Shown: in pieces, positions 17,960-27,971 of the stretch
Numbering within the stretch: the first letter of the stretch is position 1
How the letters are laid out: each line of letters opens with the position of its first letter
Assembly: GCF_900107795.1 (NCBI RefSeq)
Contig: NZ_FNRL01000002.1
Location: forward strand, 124,001-188,000
Reading direction: 5' to 3'
Length of the DNA stretch: 64,000 nucleotides
Source of the DNA: Chitinophaga terrae (ex Kim and Jung 2007)
Lineage (GTDB): Bacteria; Bacteroidota; Bacteroidia; Chitinophagales; Chitinophagaceae
Notes under the pieces: model-generated
Told to the model about the DNA's origin: nothing
The model's database searches: none
The model's input: only the letters and a program-made list of their open reading frames with translations
Made by a program: the position numbers and the translations under genes

Positions 17960-18139
17960 GATTTTGAATAATAGAATTTCACCTTCATTTTATTAGTCTA
18001 CTTATTTGGTAGGATATTTGATTTTATTTCTCTATTATTGTAAAAATTTACCACCACCAACAACATAAATACAACTGATATACGGGGCAGGAGCGCCGTG
18101 TAATCACCTATGTCTTGCATATTCCGAAATTAAAATTGA

Positions 18140-19363
18140 TTGTTTGTGCATTTAAATTATCTGGCCTTCGCAGTACCATTCTTCCTGGCGTTTATAGGAT
18201 TGGAATACCTCGTTTCCAGGCGGCAGGGAAAAACTTATTTCAGGTTTAATGACTCGGTAACGAATCTGAGTATCGGGATCCTGGAGCGGTTATTAGATGT
18301 TTTTACGGTGGGTATCTTTTATTTCGTGTACGAATACCTGCACAGGCGGTTCGGGATATTCGATATCAAACCGAGCATGCTGCTATGGGTAGCTTTGCTG
18401 ATCTGCACTGATTTTATCTGGTATTGGTACCACCGTTTGGCGCACGAGGTAAGCATATTCTGGTGTGCGCATGTGGTACATCACCAGAGCGAGGAGTTCA
18501 ACTACACGGTTTCCGCCAGGATCACCGTATTCCAGGCATTTATCCGCACCGGGTTCTGGGCGGTATTACCGATCATCGGCTTTCCTCCTGCTATGATAAC
18601 CAGCATGCTGTTGGTACATGGCTTATACCCCTTTTTCATACATACCCGCACCATTGGGAAGCTGGGAATACTCGAATATATATTGGTAACGCCATCTCAT
18701 CACCGGGTGCATCATGCCAGTAATCCTGCTTATCTGGATAAGAATTATGGAGATGTATTTATTATCTGGGACAAGCTGTTCGGTACCTTCGTTAAAGAAA
18801 CAGAGGAACCGGTGTATGGACTCACCAAACCATTGCAGAGCAACAGCTTTTTATGGCAACATTTTCATTTTATACTGGAAATGCTGTACACAGTGCGCCG
18901 GACCAGCGGTTGGCGTAACCGGTTAAGGGTAATATTCGGAAAGCCAGACTATGTGGACCCTGCAGCCAGGGGAGAACTGGAGCGAATTTATCTAGTTCAA
19001 AGTAAAGAGAAGGGCAGTTCCACTAAGTTATACAACTACGTTTTATGGCAGATCGTATGTACGCTGGTAGTGTTATTCACCTTTATTTTATTTGAAAAGT
19101 ATGTTCCCGTTCCGGTGCAGGTGGGTATTACCTTACTGATCTTGCTTACATTGATTAACTGCGGGGCGATAATGGAGCAAAAACAGTGGGTGTTCTACCT
19201 GGAGTTTCCCCGTTACATAGTGTTATGCATCATGGGTTACTATTGGTGGCCGCATCCAGTCTTTCTCTGTATAGCTGCAATAATTATGATTACTGCTTTC
19301 TACTTCCAGTCGCTCCTTAAAGAGCATTATCTTCGGATGGTATATGGTTACCCACGTACTTAG
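18140..19363 (+). CDS. Sterol desaturase/fatty acid hydroxylase-family membrane protein
   Basis: Integral membrane di-iron oxygenase of the fatty acid hydroxylase superfamily. The three His clusters are HRLAH (about 97-101), HVVHHQ (about 110-115) and HHRVHH (about 186-191). Membrane helices surround them, and a further hydrophobic block of about 100 residues follows at the C-terminus. The substrate is probably a lipid (a sterol-like compound or fatty acyl chain) but cannot be fixed from sequence. No ATG is available: the frame opens at TTG 18140, with GTG 18146 as an alternative. It is the last ordinary-looking gene before the AT-rich island. Confidence 0.85.
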   Translation: MFVHLNYLAFAVPFFLAFIGLEYLVSRRQGKTYFRFNDSVTNLSIGILERLLDVFTVGIFYFVYEYLHRRFGIFDIKPSMLLWVALLICTDFIWYWYHRLAHEVSIFWCAHVVHHQSEEFNYTVSARITVFQAFIRTGFWAVLPIIGFPPAMITSMLLVHGLYPFFIHTRTIGKLGILEYILVTPSHHRVHHASNPAYLDKNYGDVFIIWDKLFGTFVKETEEPVYGLTKPLQSNSFLWQHFHFILEMLYTVRRTSGWRNRLRVIFGKPDYVDPAARGELERIYLVQSKEKGSSTKLYNYVLWQIVCTLVVLFTFILFEKYVPVPVQVGITLLILLTLINCGAIMEQKQWVFYLEFPRYIVLCIMGYYWWPHPVFLCIAAIIMITAFYFQSLLKEHYLRMVYGYPRT

Positions 19364-19764
19364 TTGTTTAGATTCGCCTTAGGTGTTGTGATTTTTGATA
19401 ATACATGAGTAATTAAGTGTGGAACTGGTAATTCAGATTTTTTCCGTAAGATAGACCGCCTTTGACCCCTTTAGCATTCGTTTTTGAGGTAGTTGCTCGA
19501 TGACGAATAGTCATGCAAGACGCTTATGCTTGGTCATTTGCCTCTTGAAAAGGGTCTGAGAAGTTTACTGGTAAAATCTATATCTATTAGGTGTCTCGGC
19601 GAGGTAAATGGTAAGATAAAGGGATTTTGAAAATTCAAGAAGTAAGGCATTGGATTCGACGAAGAATTTACTGGACTATGAATCTGGATTAATTTAAATT
19701 TTGATCCGCTCAGAAGGCATTGTCCTCAATTATACGTATTTTGGTAAAAAATAATCTGTTTCAT
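19364..19764. other. Gene-free boundary stretch
   Basis: About 400 bases with no ORF, hairpin terminator or RNA gene that I can support. Composition falls toward AT from left to right. It marks the left boundary of the polysaccharide island and probably holds decayed sequence. Confidence 0.5.
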
Positions 19765-20427
19765 ATGAAAAGTTGGGATCCAATATGGGATAATGTCTTT
19801 TTAAATCAGGAATGGGGTAAATATCCTTCTGAAAGTGTAATTCAGTTTATTGCCAGGAATTTTTATAAAAAAGACAGAAAAGCTATTAAAATACTTGAGG
19901 TGGGATGTGGCACAGGGGCTAATATTTGGTTTATTTCCAGAGAAGGATTCCAGACATATGGGATAGACGGTAGCTCCGTGGCTATAGATGTCGCTACAAA
20001 GAGGTTGGCTGCCGAAGGTCTTACTTCAAATCTAATATGCGGTGATATATCTTCACTACCATACGAAACTGAGACCTTTGATGCCGTCATCGATGTCGAG
20101 TGCTTGTATGCAAACAACCGGACGAGTACTGAGAGAATTTTGGAAGAGATTAAAAGAGTATTAAAAAGGAATGGTAAGTTCTTTAGTCGTACTTTTTCTG
20201 ACAAGATGTATTTGGGACAATTTTATGAGGAACTTACTGCCTTAGAATATACCAATTCTTCCGACGGCCCGCTTGCGGGGAAAGGATTTACCCGGCTAAG
20301 CAATAGAGAATCTATCAGGGAGATTTACGGAGCTGTTTTTAATATTGAATCAGTAGACACGCTTGATTATACTTCTCATGATGGAGGCGTTACTATTAGT
20401 GAATTTATTATAGTAGCATCAAAGTAA
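19765..20427 (+). CDS. Class I SAM-dependent methyltransferase
   Basis: Small-molecule methyltransferase with motif I ILEVGCGTGANIW (about 44-56), the acidic end of strand 2 in YGIDGSS and motif II/III around FDAVIDVECLY. The 220-residue length fits a single Rossmann domain. The ATG at 19765 is chosen; the frame can be extended to TTG 19720. The next gene is a FemAB-like acyltransferase, and both lie at the edge of the polysaccharide locus. Such enzymes often modify sugars or lipids, but the substrate is not evident. Confidence 0.82.
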   Translation: MKSWDPIWDNVFLNQEWGKYPSESVIQFIARNFYKKDRKAIKILEVGCGTGANIWFISREGFQTYGIDGSSVAIDVATKRLAAEGLTSNLICGDISSLPYETETFDAVIDVECLYANNRTSTERILEEIKRVLKRNGKFFSRTFSDKMYLGQFYEELTALEYTNSSDGPLAGKGFTRLSNRESIREIYGAVFNIESVDTLDYTSHDGGVTISEFIIVASK

Positions 20428-20569
20428 TTCTTTCGAGATGCCATTCTACGTAGTCCTAGAATGTTGGGATTGCCACGGTGAGAAATAAGCTAATTAGCTA
20501 GCAAATTATATTTTGTTAAAAAACCTTATAGCATAGAGGGGGGCGGATATACTTGACGTTGATAGTTAG

Positions 20570-21664
20570 ATGGGAATAAAATCCTATTGTTTGTTTGGCT
20601 ACACATTCAAGTATATGCAGCTTTGGCAGATTTTTAATTCAGAGAGTGCTTTGACTTATGAAGCGCTACTTAAAAGATTTCATCTTCAATTAGATATCTA
20701 TTATCAACCCTCTTTTTTGGCTGCAGATGCGTTTATGCATGGTGGGACTTATGAAATATTTGTTTGTTATGATCAAAGCTCGATTTTCATCTATCCGTAT
20801 ATAAAAAAAGAATTTGAAAATAATTACTATGACATAACTTCTCCCTACGGCTATTGTGGACCATATTCGAACAATGCCGCTTTTTTTGATATAGGTGAAA
20901 AGGCATTTCTTGATTATGTTGTAACGCAAGGAAAAATGGTATCCGAATTTATCAGGTACCACCCAATTTACAATGTGGGGAATGGAATGAAATTTAAGCA
21001 AAACATTTCAAATATTAAGAACAGGACGGTTGTGATGCTCAATACCAGTTGTGAATGGCAGGAAATATGGGATCATAGTTTTAGCAATACAAATCGGAAT
21101 TTGGTCAGGAAAATGAAAAAAGAAGGGCTATTTTGTGAAATTGTTGATTATAATAGTTACATTCATCAGTTTATTGAAATGTATTATCAAACCATGCGGA
21201 ATGCTAATGCAAAAGAGTACTATTATTTTAAAGACGATTATTTAAATAAATTAAAGCATCAGCTAGGTGATAATCTTTTGCTCGCAGTAGTGCGAGACGC
21301 ACAACATCTATATGCTGCTGGTTTATTTTTTCTAAGTGGAAACATATTGACTTATTTTTTATCTGCCAGGAATTTATTATTTACTAAGGTACCGGCTACT
21401 AATCTGTTATTAACAAGCATGAGTGAATGGGCGAACATGAGAGGAGTCAGTTATATTAACTTTGGTGGTGGCCTTACTGATTCTGAGAATGATTCTTTAT
21501 TTCAGTTCAAAAGTAATTTCTCAAAAGTGAGGTATCCTTTTTATATTGGCAAACGAATTCACAAGCCGGATATATATGAGATGTTGAAGGAAAAATGGAT
21601 TAGTGAAAATGGCAGCGTAAAATATGAGGAACTGAAAAATACGCTTCAGTTTTATCATAAATAA
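20570..21664 (+). CDS. FemAB/GNAT-like acyltransferase
   Basis: A 364-residue protein with the two-GNAT-fold pattern of FemA/FemB-like and polysaccharide-associated acyltransferases. Landmarks are PYGYCGPYSN (about 91-100), the NTNRNLVRKMKKEG basic helix (about 174-187), MYYQTMRNANAKEYYYF (about 204-220) and a late SYINFGGGLT strand (about 296-305). Enzymes of this group transfer amino-acyl or acyl groups to cell-wall or surface-sugar substrates. A second ATG at 20615 is a reasonable alternative start. Unusually AT-rich codons suggest acquisition with the island. Confidence 0.72.
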   Translation: MGIKSYCLFGYTFKYMQLWQIFNSESALTYEALLKRFHLQLDIYYQPSFLAADAFMHGGTYEIFVCYDQSSIFIYPYIKKEFENNYYDITSPYGYCGPYSNNAAFFDIGEKAFLDYVVTQGKMVSEFIRYHPIYNVGNGMKFKQNISNIKNRTVVMLNTSCEWQEIWDHSFSNTNRNLVRKMKKEGLFCEIVDYNSYIHQFIEMYYQTMRNANAKEYYYFKDDYLNKLKHQLGDNLLLAVVRDAQHLYAAGLFFLSGNILTYFLSARNLLFTKVPATNLLLTSMSEWANMRGVSYINFGGGLTDSENDSLFQFKSNFSKVRYPFYIGKRIHKPDIYEMLKEKWISENGSVKYEELKNTLQFYHK

Positions 21665-21735
21665 AACAGCCTATTTATCTTTTTTCGTCATAAAGCGTCT
21701 CCCTTATGACTGTTTGCTTTAGGCAAATGAGGTAG

Positions 21736-22965
21736 TATTACATAAAGTGTGTCAGTGGTTTAAAGATTGAGTTTGAGCCCGTCACCAAAGATAATAGATA
21801 ACTGGGCAAGAGTTTGATTCCAATTATGGACAGGTTTGTTCCATTTAGCACAGATATTCTCCTGTATCAGGAATGGTAGTTTCATCAGGGCGTCTTCCGA
21901 TTGGAAGGCGCCTTTTGATTTGGTGATCGCGCGGAGCTGACGATGAGAAAGCCTTCGATGATGTTGGTAGTGTACATAATCCGCCGCATTTCTTTATTAT
22001 ACTGAAAATAGCTACCTAAGCTATACGCTGAGCCAGGTTACGTTCTGCAAGTTCTACCGTAGTAGCTCGGTATACACTTTGAAGATCCTTCATAAAAGGT
22101 TTAACGTCCTTATAGGATAGATACTTTTGACTATTACGGATCTGGTGGACAATGCAAAGCTGGACTTCTGTTTGCGGGAAGATGCTCTCAATTGCGTCGG
22201 CAAAGCCTTGCAGGTTATCTACACAGGCAATAAACATGTCTTCCAGCCCACGATTTTGCAGCTCTGTCAATACCTGTAACCAGAATTTAGCTCCTTCATT
22301 TTCGCCGATATACATACCTAACAACTCTTTGTAACCCTCCTGGTTAAGACCGATAATACAGTATACAGCCCGGCTGATTACACGTCCTTCATGACGTACC
22401 TTGTAGTGGATAGCGTCCAGCCATACAAAAGGGTAAACCCTTTCCAGCGGGCGGCTACGCCACTCCTGAATGAGGGGTAGTATTTTGTCGGTAACACGGC
22501 TGATCGTCGCTGTTGAAGCCTCCACTCCATACATATCCATCAAATGGTCTCCAATATCGCTATAGCTGGCTCCCCGAGCATTGAGGGCGATGATCTGGCG
22601 ATCCAGGTCGACTCCAAGGGTCTTATGACGTTTGGGGATCAGTTCGGGGTCAAATATACCATTACAATCCCAGGGAGGATTGATATCAACGGTACCTATC
22701 GGGGTTTTTACTTGTTTATGGCCCTTCCCGTTCTTTCTATTGGGCTCTATATCATTTTCTATATGTGCTTCAAGTTCACCCTCAAGAGCCCCTTCTAGGA
22801 ACTCTTTTAGTAATGGAGTAAGCACCCCATCCTTACCTAGCAGCGTGTCACCCTTCTTCAAACGGGTAGCAGCCTGCTTCTTAAATGCCTCAAAATCGAA
22901 ATTCTGTTTTTCCATATTGTCAGTTTAAAGTTAGTTAACTTTTAACTGACACACTTTTTGTAATA
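21736..22965. mobile_element. Degenerate IS256-family insertion sequence
   Basis: Terminal inverted repeats of about 21 bases are visible: TATTACATAAAGTGTGTCAGT at 21736-21756 and its reverse complement, with one difference, at 22945-22965. They flank a broken minus-strand transposase gene. I see no 8-9 base target duplication, so the element is old or one flank has been rearranged. It lies between the FemAB-like gene and the polysaccharide export genes. Confidence 0.8.
21760..22915 (-). pseudogene. IS256-family transposase, disrupted
   Basis: The first 299 codons (22915 down to 22016) are intact IS256-type transposase, including PFVWLDAIHYKVR and YKELLGMYIGENEGAKFW (the DDE region around the first Asp residues) and the CIVHQIRNS segment. 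After ELAERNLAQRIA the frame stops. The remainder is recognisable downstream but damaged: about 20 residues around the usual WR..W region are missing, then SYFQYNKEMRRIMYTTNIIEG appears, followed by a two-base shift and HRQLRAITKSKGAFQSED to a natural-looking stop at 21760. It is not expected to be active. Confidence 0.9.
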
Positions 22966-23324
22966 GTCTCGCAAATGACCCAAAAATGCTTATTTCTCAT
23001 ATAATATTATTATCTCTTACTTTTCTAATGTACATTTTTTTAAATCCATAATATATTAATATATTTATTTATACATTAATATGTGTTGCGTAATTTGCTG
23101 ATAATAAAAATTAGATTTTTTTATTCATGTGTATATATAATTATTTGAACCCCATTTAATAGAGAAGTTAATCAAGATAATTTTAATTAAAATCAAAAAT
23201 CTTTGAATTTAAATCATGCTAACATTTATATGTTATTTTTAATAGATTTGCACCATATTTGCCAATTTTTGTCAAATAAGATTTGTTTCCAAAAAGTTTC
23301 GAGAAGTTTAGATCCTATTAATAC
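22966..23324. other. AT-rich promoter region of the polysaccharide operon
   Basis: About 360 bases of very AT-rich sequence with several TATTAATATA-like runs and no ORF. A -7-like TAGATTTG lies at 23243-23250, 75 bases before the first gene of the long operon, but without a well-spaced TTTG partner. It is probably the main regulatory region for the genes from 23325 onward. Confidence 0.45.
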
Positions 23325-25784
23325 ATGTTAAGAAAATTTTTGTCGGTCCAACTGTTTTTGTTTTTGTGTGTGGCGGTCACTTTGGTAGCACAGGTAAAAC
23401 AAGTAAACGTAGACAATCTGCCTGATGACCAGATACGCAGAATTGTTGCTGAAATGAAACAGAACAATTTGTCGATGGATGATATTAACTCGTATGCGGA
23501 ACGAAAGGGTGTACCACCTGCGGAGGCGGAGAAGCTAAAGACAAGGATTCAGATGATGGGATTGGACAAAACGTTAGATAAGAGAAGTAATACTGCTCTC
23601 TTCCAACCAGATGCCCAATATAAAGGTCGAAGCTTTAATGATTCCGACACTTCACAGGTAGACCTTTTTAGGCAGAATGGTAACGTCGAGATTATAAGAA
23701 AGAAAAGGATATTTGGCGCTGATTTATTTTCAAACAAGAACCTTACGTTTGAGCCCAATTTACGTATTCCTACTCCTCAAAACTATAAATTAGCTGCTGA
23801 TGATCAATTGGCCATTGATGTATACGGATATAATGAAATGCAGTATAATTTGACAGTAACGTCAGAAGGTTATATACGTATTCCTAACCTAGGTCCAGTA
23901 TACGTGAACGGTCTCACTATTGAAGAAGCCAAAACCCGCATAACAAAGCAACTATCAGCTATTTACTCGGCAATTAATTCAAGGAAAACTTTTGTTCAGG
24001 TGTCTTTGGGTAATATAAGAAGCATCAGAGTTTTGTTGATTGGTGAAATCGAAAAGCCGGGAACATATACATTACCTTCTTTAACAACAATTGCAAATGC
24101 ATTATACGTATCAGGCGGCCCCAATGATAACGGATCATTTAGAGCTATTGATGTAATTCGAAACGGAAGAGTTATAGTAACATTTGACTTGTATGATTTT
24201 TTAACAAAAGGAGATCTTACTAATAACATCGTCTTGCAGGATCAGGATATTGTAAAAGTGAATCCTTATCAGACAAGGGTTGAGCTGATAGGAGAAGTTA
24301 AGCGTCCCGCAATCTTTGAAGCTAAGGAAAGCGAGACACTTGGCAACATAATCGACTATGCAGGAGGCTATACAGATGGATCTTTCAAAGATAACATAAC
24401 TGCCTACAGAATTAATAACAAAGAACGAGAAGTAATTAACATTAAGAAAAGTGAGATTGCTCAATTTAAATTAAAATCAGGAGATCAGTTTTTTGTCGAC
24501 TCAATTTTGAATCGATTTACCAATAGGGTTACTATTTCCGGTGCTGTTTTCCACCCTGGTAATTACGGTTTAGAACCCGGAATGACAATTAAAAATTTGA
24601 TTGATAAAGCAGACGGAATCAGAGAAGAGGCGAGCCTTAACAGAGGAATTATCCGTCGGTTAAATGAAGATTTTTCACCTGCAATTATAAGTTTTAACTT
24701 ATCAGATGTTTTAAGTGGTAAGTCGACTATCCTGTTAAAAAAAGAGGATAGTGTCGTTATATTTTCGAAGTTTGACCTGCGGCAGTCATATGATGTGACT
24801 ATTAAAGGACAAGTAAACCGCCCGGGAGTATTTCCATACGCAGATAGTATGCGGTTAGAGGATTTAGTGTTGTTGGCTGGGGGGCTTTCTGATGCAGCTT
24901 CTTTGAAAAATGTGGAGATTTCCAGAAGGGTTAGAACAGATGGATTGGATAACAGTGCCGATACTGTTAGAGCGATTGTAATGAAAATTGATCTTACAAA
25001 AGATCTTAATACAATTGATGGTAAATCATTGATTTTAGAGCCATTTGATGAGATCGTTATAAGGAAAGAGCCTGCGTATTCAGCACAGGCTAATGTATCT
25101 GTTGATGGGGAAGTTCTTTATCCGGGGCAATACGCTATTATAAGTAAAAGAGAACATATTTCCGATGTTATTAGACGTTCAGGTGGTCTGAAACCGGAAG
25201 CTTTTGCTGAAGGTGCTGTATTGCTTCGGAAGACTTATATTAATGATGCAGACAGTACTTTATTAAACTATAAATTGGCGCTTTTTTATAGTAAACTAGA
25301 AGATAGTTCTTCTATCAGCAGCGTTGCAAAAATGATGAACCGGAAATATCAACTATTAGGGATCAATCTGGAAGATGTACTTAAGCGGCCAGGATCAAAA
25401 TATGATATTTTATTGGAAGAGGGAGATGTATTAAAGATTCCAAAAAAGTTGCAGACCGTGCAGCTATTTGGAGAAGTATATTTTCCGAAGAAAATCCGGG
25501 TTGACAATGGGTCTTCATTTAAAGATTATATCCGTGGCGCGGGTGGTTTTACTTCTGCGGCGTTGAAAAGACGTAGTTATGTGGTATATCCAAATGGAGA
25601 AGTAAAGAGTACAAGAAAAATATTTTTCTTTAATAAATACCCTAAAGTCAAACCTGGCTCAGAAGTATTTATTCCAAGTAAAAAGGAGAAGAAGGGACTA
25701 TCAGTTCAAGAGTCTATTGGTTTAATTAGTGGTTTAGCTACTGTTGTGCTGATTTTTGTGACATTGATGGATAAAATTAAATAA
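23325..25784 (+). CDS. Polysaccharide export protein, Wza-like with SLBB repeats
   Basis: Outer-membrane polysaccharide export protein of 819 residues. It has a cleavable signal peptide (LFLFLCVAVTLVAQ), a Poly_export domain at about 145-230 (KLAADDQLAIDVYG), then a row of SLBB-type beta-grasp repeats to about residue 760, each recognisable by a GEIEKPG-, GEVKRPA-, GAVFHPG-, GQVNRPG- or GEVLYPG-like turn. A hydrophobic helix lies close to the C-terminus (about 795-815). There is no clear lipobox. It is longer than E. coli Wza, as is common in Bacteroidetes. It heads the island's main gene run and is followed by the Wzz-like gene. Confidence 0.93.
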   Translation: MLRKFLSVQLFLFLCVAVTLVAQVKQVNVDNLPDDQIRRIVAEMKQNNLSMDDINSYAERKGVPPAEAEKLKTRIQMMGLDKTLDKRSNTALFQPDAQYKGRSFNDSDTSQVDLFRQNGNVEIIRKKRIFGADLFSNKNLTFEPNLRIPTPQNYKLAADDQLAIDVYGYNEMQYNLTVTSEGYIRIPNLGPVYVNGLTIEEAKTRITKQLSAIYSAINSRKTFVQVSLGNIRSIRVLLIGEIEKPGTYTLPSLTTIANALYVSGGPNDNGSFRAIDVIRNGRVIVTFDLYDFLTKGDLTNNIVLQDQDIVKVNPYQTRVELIGEVKRPAIFEAKESETLGNIIDYAGGYTDGSFKDNITAYRINNKEREVINIKKSEIAQFKLKSGDQFFVDSILNRFTNRVTISGAVFHPGNYGLEPGMTIKNLIDKADGIREEASLNRGIIRRLNEDFSPAIISFNLSDVLSGKSTILLKKEDSVVIFSKFDLRQSYDVTIKGQVNRPGVFPYADSMRLEDLVLLAGGLSDAASLKNVEISRRVRTDGLDNSADTVRAIVMKIDLTKDLNTIDGKSLILEPFDEIVIRKEPAYSAQANVSVDGEVLYPGQYAIISKREHISDVIRRSGGLKPEAFAEGAVLLRKTYINDADSTLLNYKLALFYSKLEDSSSISSVAKMMNRKYQLLGINLEDVLKRPGSKYDILLEEGDVLKIPKKLQTVQLFGEVYFPKKIRVDNGSSFKDYIRGAGGFTSAALKRRSYVVYPNGEVKSTRKIFFFNKYPKVKPGSEVFIPSKKEKKGLSVQESIGLISGLATVVLIFVTLMDKIK

Positions 25785-25828
25785 TGTTTTACCACTTAAA
25801 GTTTCAACCACCCAAAGAATCTATCTAA

Positions 25829-26923
25829 ATGACACAAATTGTTAAAAAGGCCAGTGAAAATAGTACGGTAGATGAATTGTCATTAAAACAACTCGTATTG
25901 AGGCTAAATGAGCTGATTGGATTTCTTTGGAAAAAGAAGTTTATCATAATGGTGTTTAGCCTATTAGGTGGGGGGGCAGGGCTGCTTTTTGCGTATTTAT
26001 CGCCTGTCAAATATAAAGGAGAATTGACATTTGTCGTTGAAGAAAACGGTGGAGGTGCAATGGGAGCATATGCTGGATTGGCCAGTCAGTTTGGGATTGA
26101 TCTTGGCGGAATGGGTGGAGGAAATGGTGCATTCAGTGGTGACAATATTATAGGGTTACTTCAATCCCGAATGCTAATCGAAAAAGCACTGTTAGTTGGT
26201 AGTGTAGAAGAAAACGGGAAAAAGATTTCACTAGCGGACTTGTTTCTCCGGTTTTCAGGGATGAAAAAAAAATGGGCAAAGGCAAATTCAACAGCATTAA
26301 TAAACCTGACTTTTCCAATTAACAGCGACCGATCCAAATTTACTTTATTACAAGATAGCGTACTCAACATTATACAGAATACGGTTAATACTAAAATGCT
26401 TAAGGTTGAAAAGCCAGATAAGAAAATGTCGTTCGTATCGGTTACCTGTCTTAGCAGTGATGAAACTTTCTCTAAAGTATTTGTAGAAAACCTTGTAAGC
26501 GAAGCAATATCGCTTTATATCGATACAAAAACGGCAAGAAATAAGGGTAATGTAAATCGGTTACAGGACCAGGCAGATTCGCTAGAGCGGCAATTGAACA
26601 GGAAAACATATGCTGCGGCACAGACGCAGGACTTGAATACTAATCCGGCTAAACAAATTGCAATGGTCACCGGGGAGGTTGCAATGAGGGATAAATTAGT
26701 GCTTCAAACGATGTATGCAGAGGTAATAAAAAATTTGGAACTTGGCAAGCTGGCAATGGCTCAGGAAACTCCAATGATTCAAATTGTTGACAAGCCAATT
26801 TATCCATTAAACCGGCAGAGATTCTCCAAAGCTATTTGTATAGTTATTGGAGGAGTACTGGCAGGAGTATTATCCAGCGTATTCCTTGTATTAAAATTTG
26901 AACTGAAAAAGCTAATGGCATAG
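25829..26923 (+). CDS. Chain-length determinant (Wzz-like) protein
   Basis: Polysaccharide co-polymerase of 364 residues with the usual two-helix topology: membrane helix at about 38-58 (FIIMVFSLLGGGAGLLFAYL), a periplasmic coiled-coil domain, the Pro-rich PIYPLNRQRFSK segment, and a second helix at about 336-356. A glycine-rich stretch at about 75-110 is unusual. It has no tyrosine-kinase domain. It would set chain length together with the polymerase at 43345 and the exporter just upstream. Confidence 0.9.
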   Translation: MTQIVKKASENSTVDELSLKQLVLRLNELIGFLWKKKFIIMVFSLLGGGAGLLFAYLSPVKYKGELTFVVEENGGGAMGAYAGLASQFGIDLGGMGGGNGAFSGDNIIGLLQSRMLIEKALLVGSVEENGKKISLADLFLRFSGMKKKWAKANSTALINLTFPINSDRSKFTLLQDSVLNIIQNTVNTKMLKVEKPDKKMSFVSVTCLSSDETFSKVFVENLVSEAISLYIDTKTARNKGNVNRLQDQADSLERQLNRKTYAAAQTQDLNTNPAKQIAMVTGEVAMRDKLVLQTMYAEVIKNLELGKLAMAQETPMIQIVDKPIYPLNRQRFSKAICIVIGGVLAGVLSSVFLVLKFELKKLMA

Positions 26924-26972
26924 GAATATGTCAATTTGCAAATGAATTGAGAAATCGCAATTAACGAAACAT

Positions 26973-27971
26973 ATGGATTTGAAAGGCAAAAAGGTTTTGG
27001 TTACAGGTGCTGACGGTTTTATAGGTAGTCATCTTGTTGAACAGCTTCTCAACGAAGGCTGCAAGGTAAAGGCTTTCGTTTACTATAACTCTTTTAATAG
27101 TTGGGGATGGCTGGATACCTTGCAGGCAAGCCAATTATCTAATATCGAGATTTTTGCCGGAGATATTCGTGACCCTAATGGTGTAAGAACAGCTATGGCG
27201 GGAATTGATGTCGTTTTTCATCTGGCAGCATTAATCGCAATCCCGTTCAGCTATCATTCTCCTGATTCTTATATCGATACCAATGTGAAAGGGACACTAA
27301 ATATAGTCCAGGCTGCAAAGGATTTAGGAACACAAAAAGTGTTAGTTACTTCCACTTCTGAAGTTTATGGTACAGCTCAGTTTGTTCCTATCACGGAGCT
27401 TCATCCACGTCAGCCACAGTCTCCATACTCTGCTTCAAAAATTGGTGCCGATTGTATTGCGGAATCGTTTTATCGAAGCTTTAATCTGCCAGTGACGATT
27501 GTACGACCATTCAACACTTATGGCCCTCGTCAGTCGGCGAGAGCTGTTATTCCTACTATAATTACCCAATTGCTGAATGGAATAGAGGAAATTAAACTTG
27601 GTGATTTGACACCTACCAGAGACTTGCTCTATGTAAAAGATACGGCTAATGGCTTTATAGAGATTGCAAAATCAGATTCATTAATTGGACAGGATTGTAA
27701 TATTGCCACACAGTCAGAAATCAGCATCCGTGATTTGGCAAATACTCTCATTAAGCTTTTAAATCCTTCCGCTAAGATAATTGAAGATCAGGATAGACTA
27801 CGACCGGCGAAAAGTGAGGTTTTCAGACTATTTGGATCCAAAGAGAAAATATCAGTAGAAACCAATTGGAAGCAGAAATTTACACTTGAGCAAGGCCTGA
27901 TAGAAACAGTAAATTGGTTTAAACAGCCACAAAATCTTAATAGCTATAAGGCTAATATATATAATATTTAA
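26973..27971 (+). CDS. legB: NDP-GlcNAc 4,6-dehydratase LegB
   Basis: Extended SDR of 332 residues. The Rossmann motif GADGFIGSH spans about 12-20, and the active site has Y152-x3-K156 (PYSASK) with Ser/Thr in TSTSE. The segment FVYYNSFNSWGWLD is characteristic of LegB. LegB converts GDP-GlcNAc to its 4-keto-6-deoxy derivative, the first dedicated step toward legionaminic acid. The stop codon overlaps the start of legC by one base (TAATG), and the downstream cluster supplies the rest of the route. Confidence 0.9.
   Translation: MDLKGKKVLVTGADGFIGSHLVEQLLNEGCKVKAFVYYNSFNSWGWLDTLQASQLSNIEIFAGDIRDPNGVRTAMAGIDVVFHLAALIAIPFSYHSPDSYIDTNVKGTLNIVQAAKDLGTQKVLVTSTSEVYGTAQFVPITELHPRQPQSPYSASKIGADCIAESFYRSFNLPVTIVRPFNTYGPRQSARAVIPTIITQLLNGIEEIKLGDLTPTRDLLYVKDTANGFIEIAKSDSLIGQDCNIATQSEISIRDLANTLIKLLNPSAKIIEDQDRLRPAKSEVFRLFGSKEKISVETNWKQKFTLEQGLIETVNWFKQPQNLNSYKANIYNI

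Noticed and set aside
22544..22928. Plus-strand ORFs across the IS256 remnant
   Set aside because: Antisense to well-conserved transposase codons.
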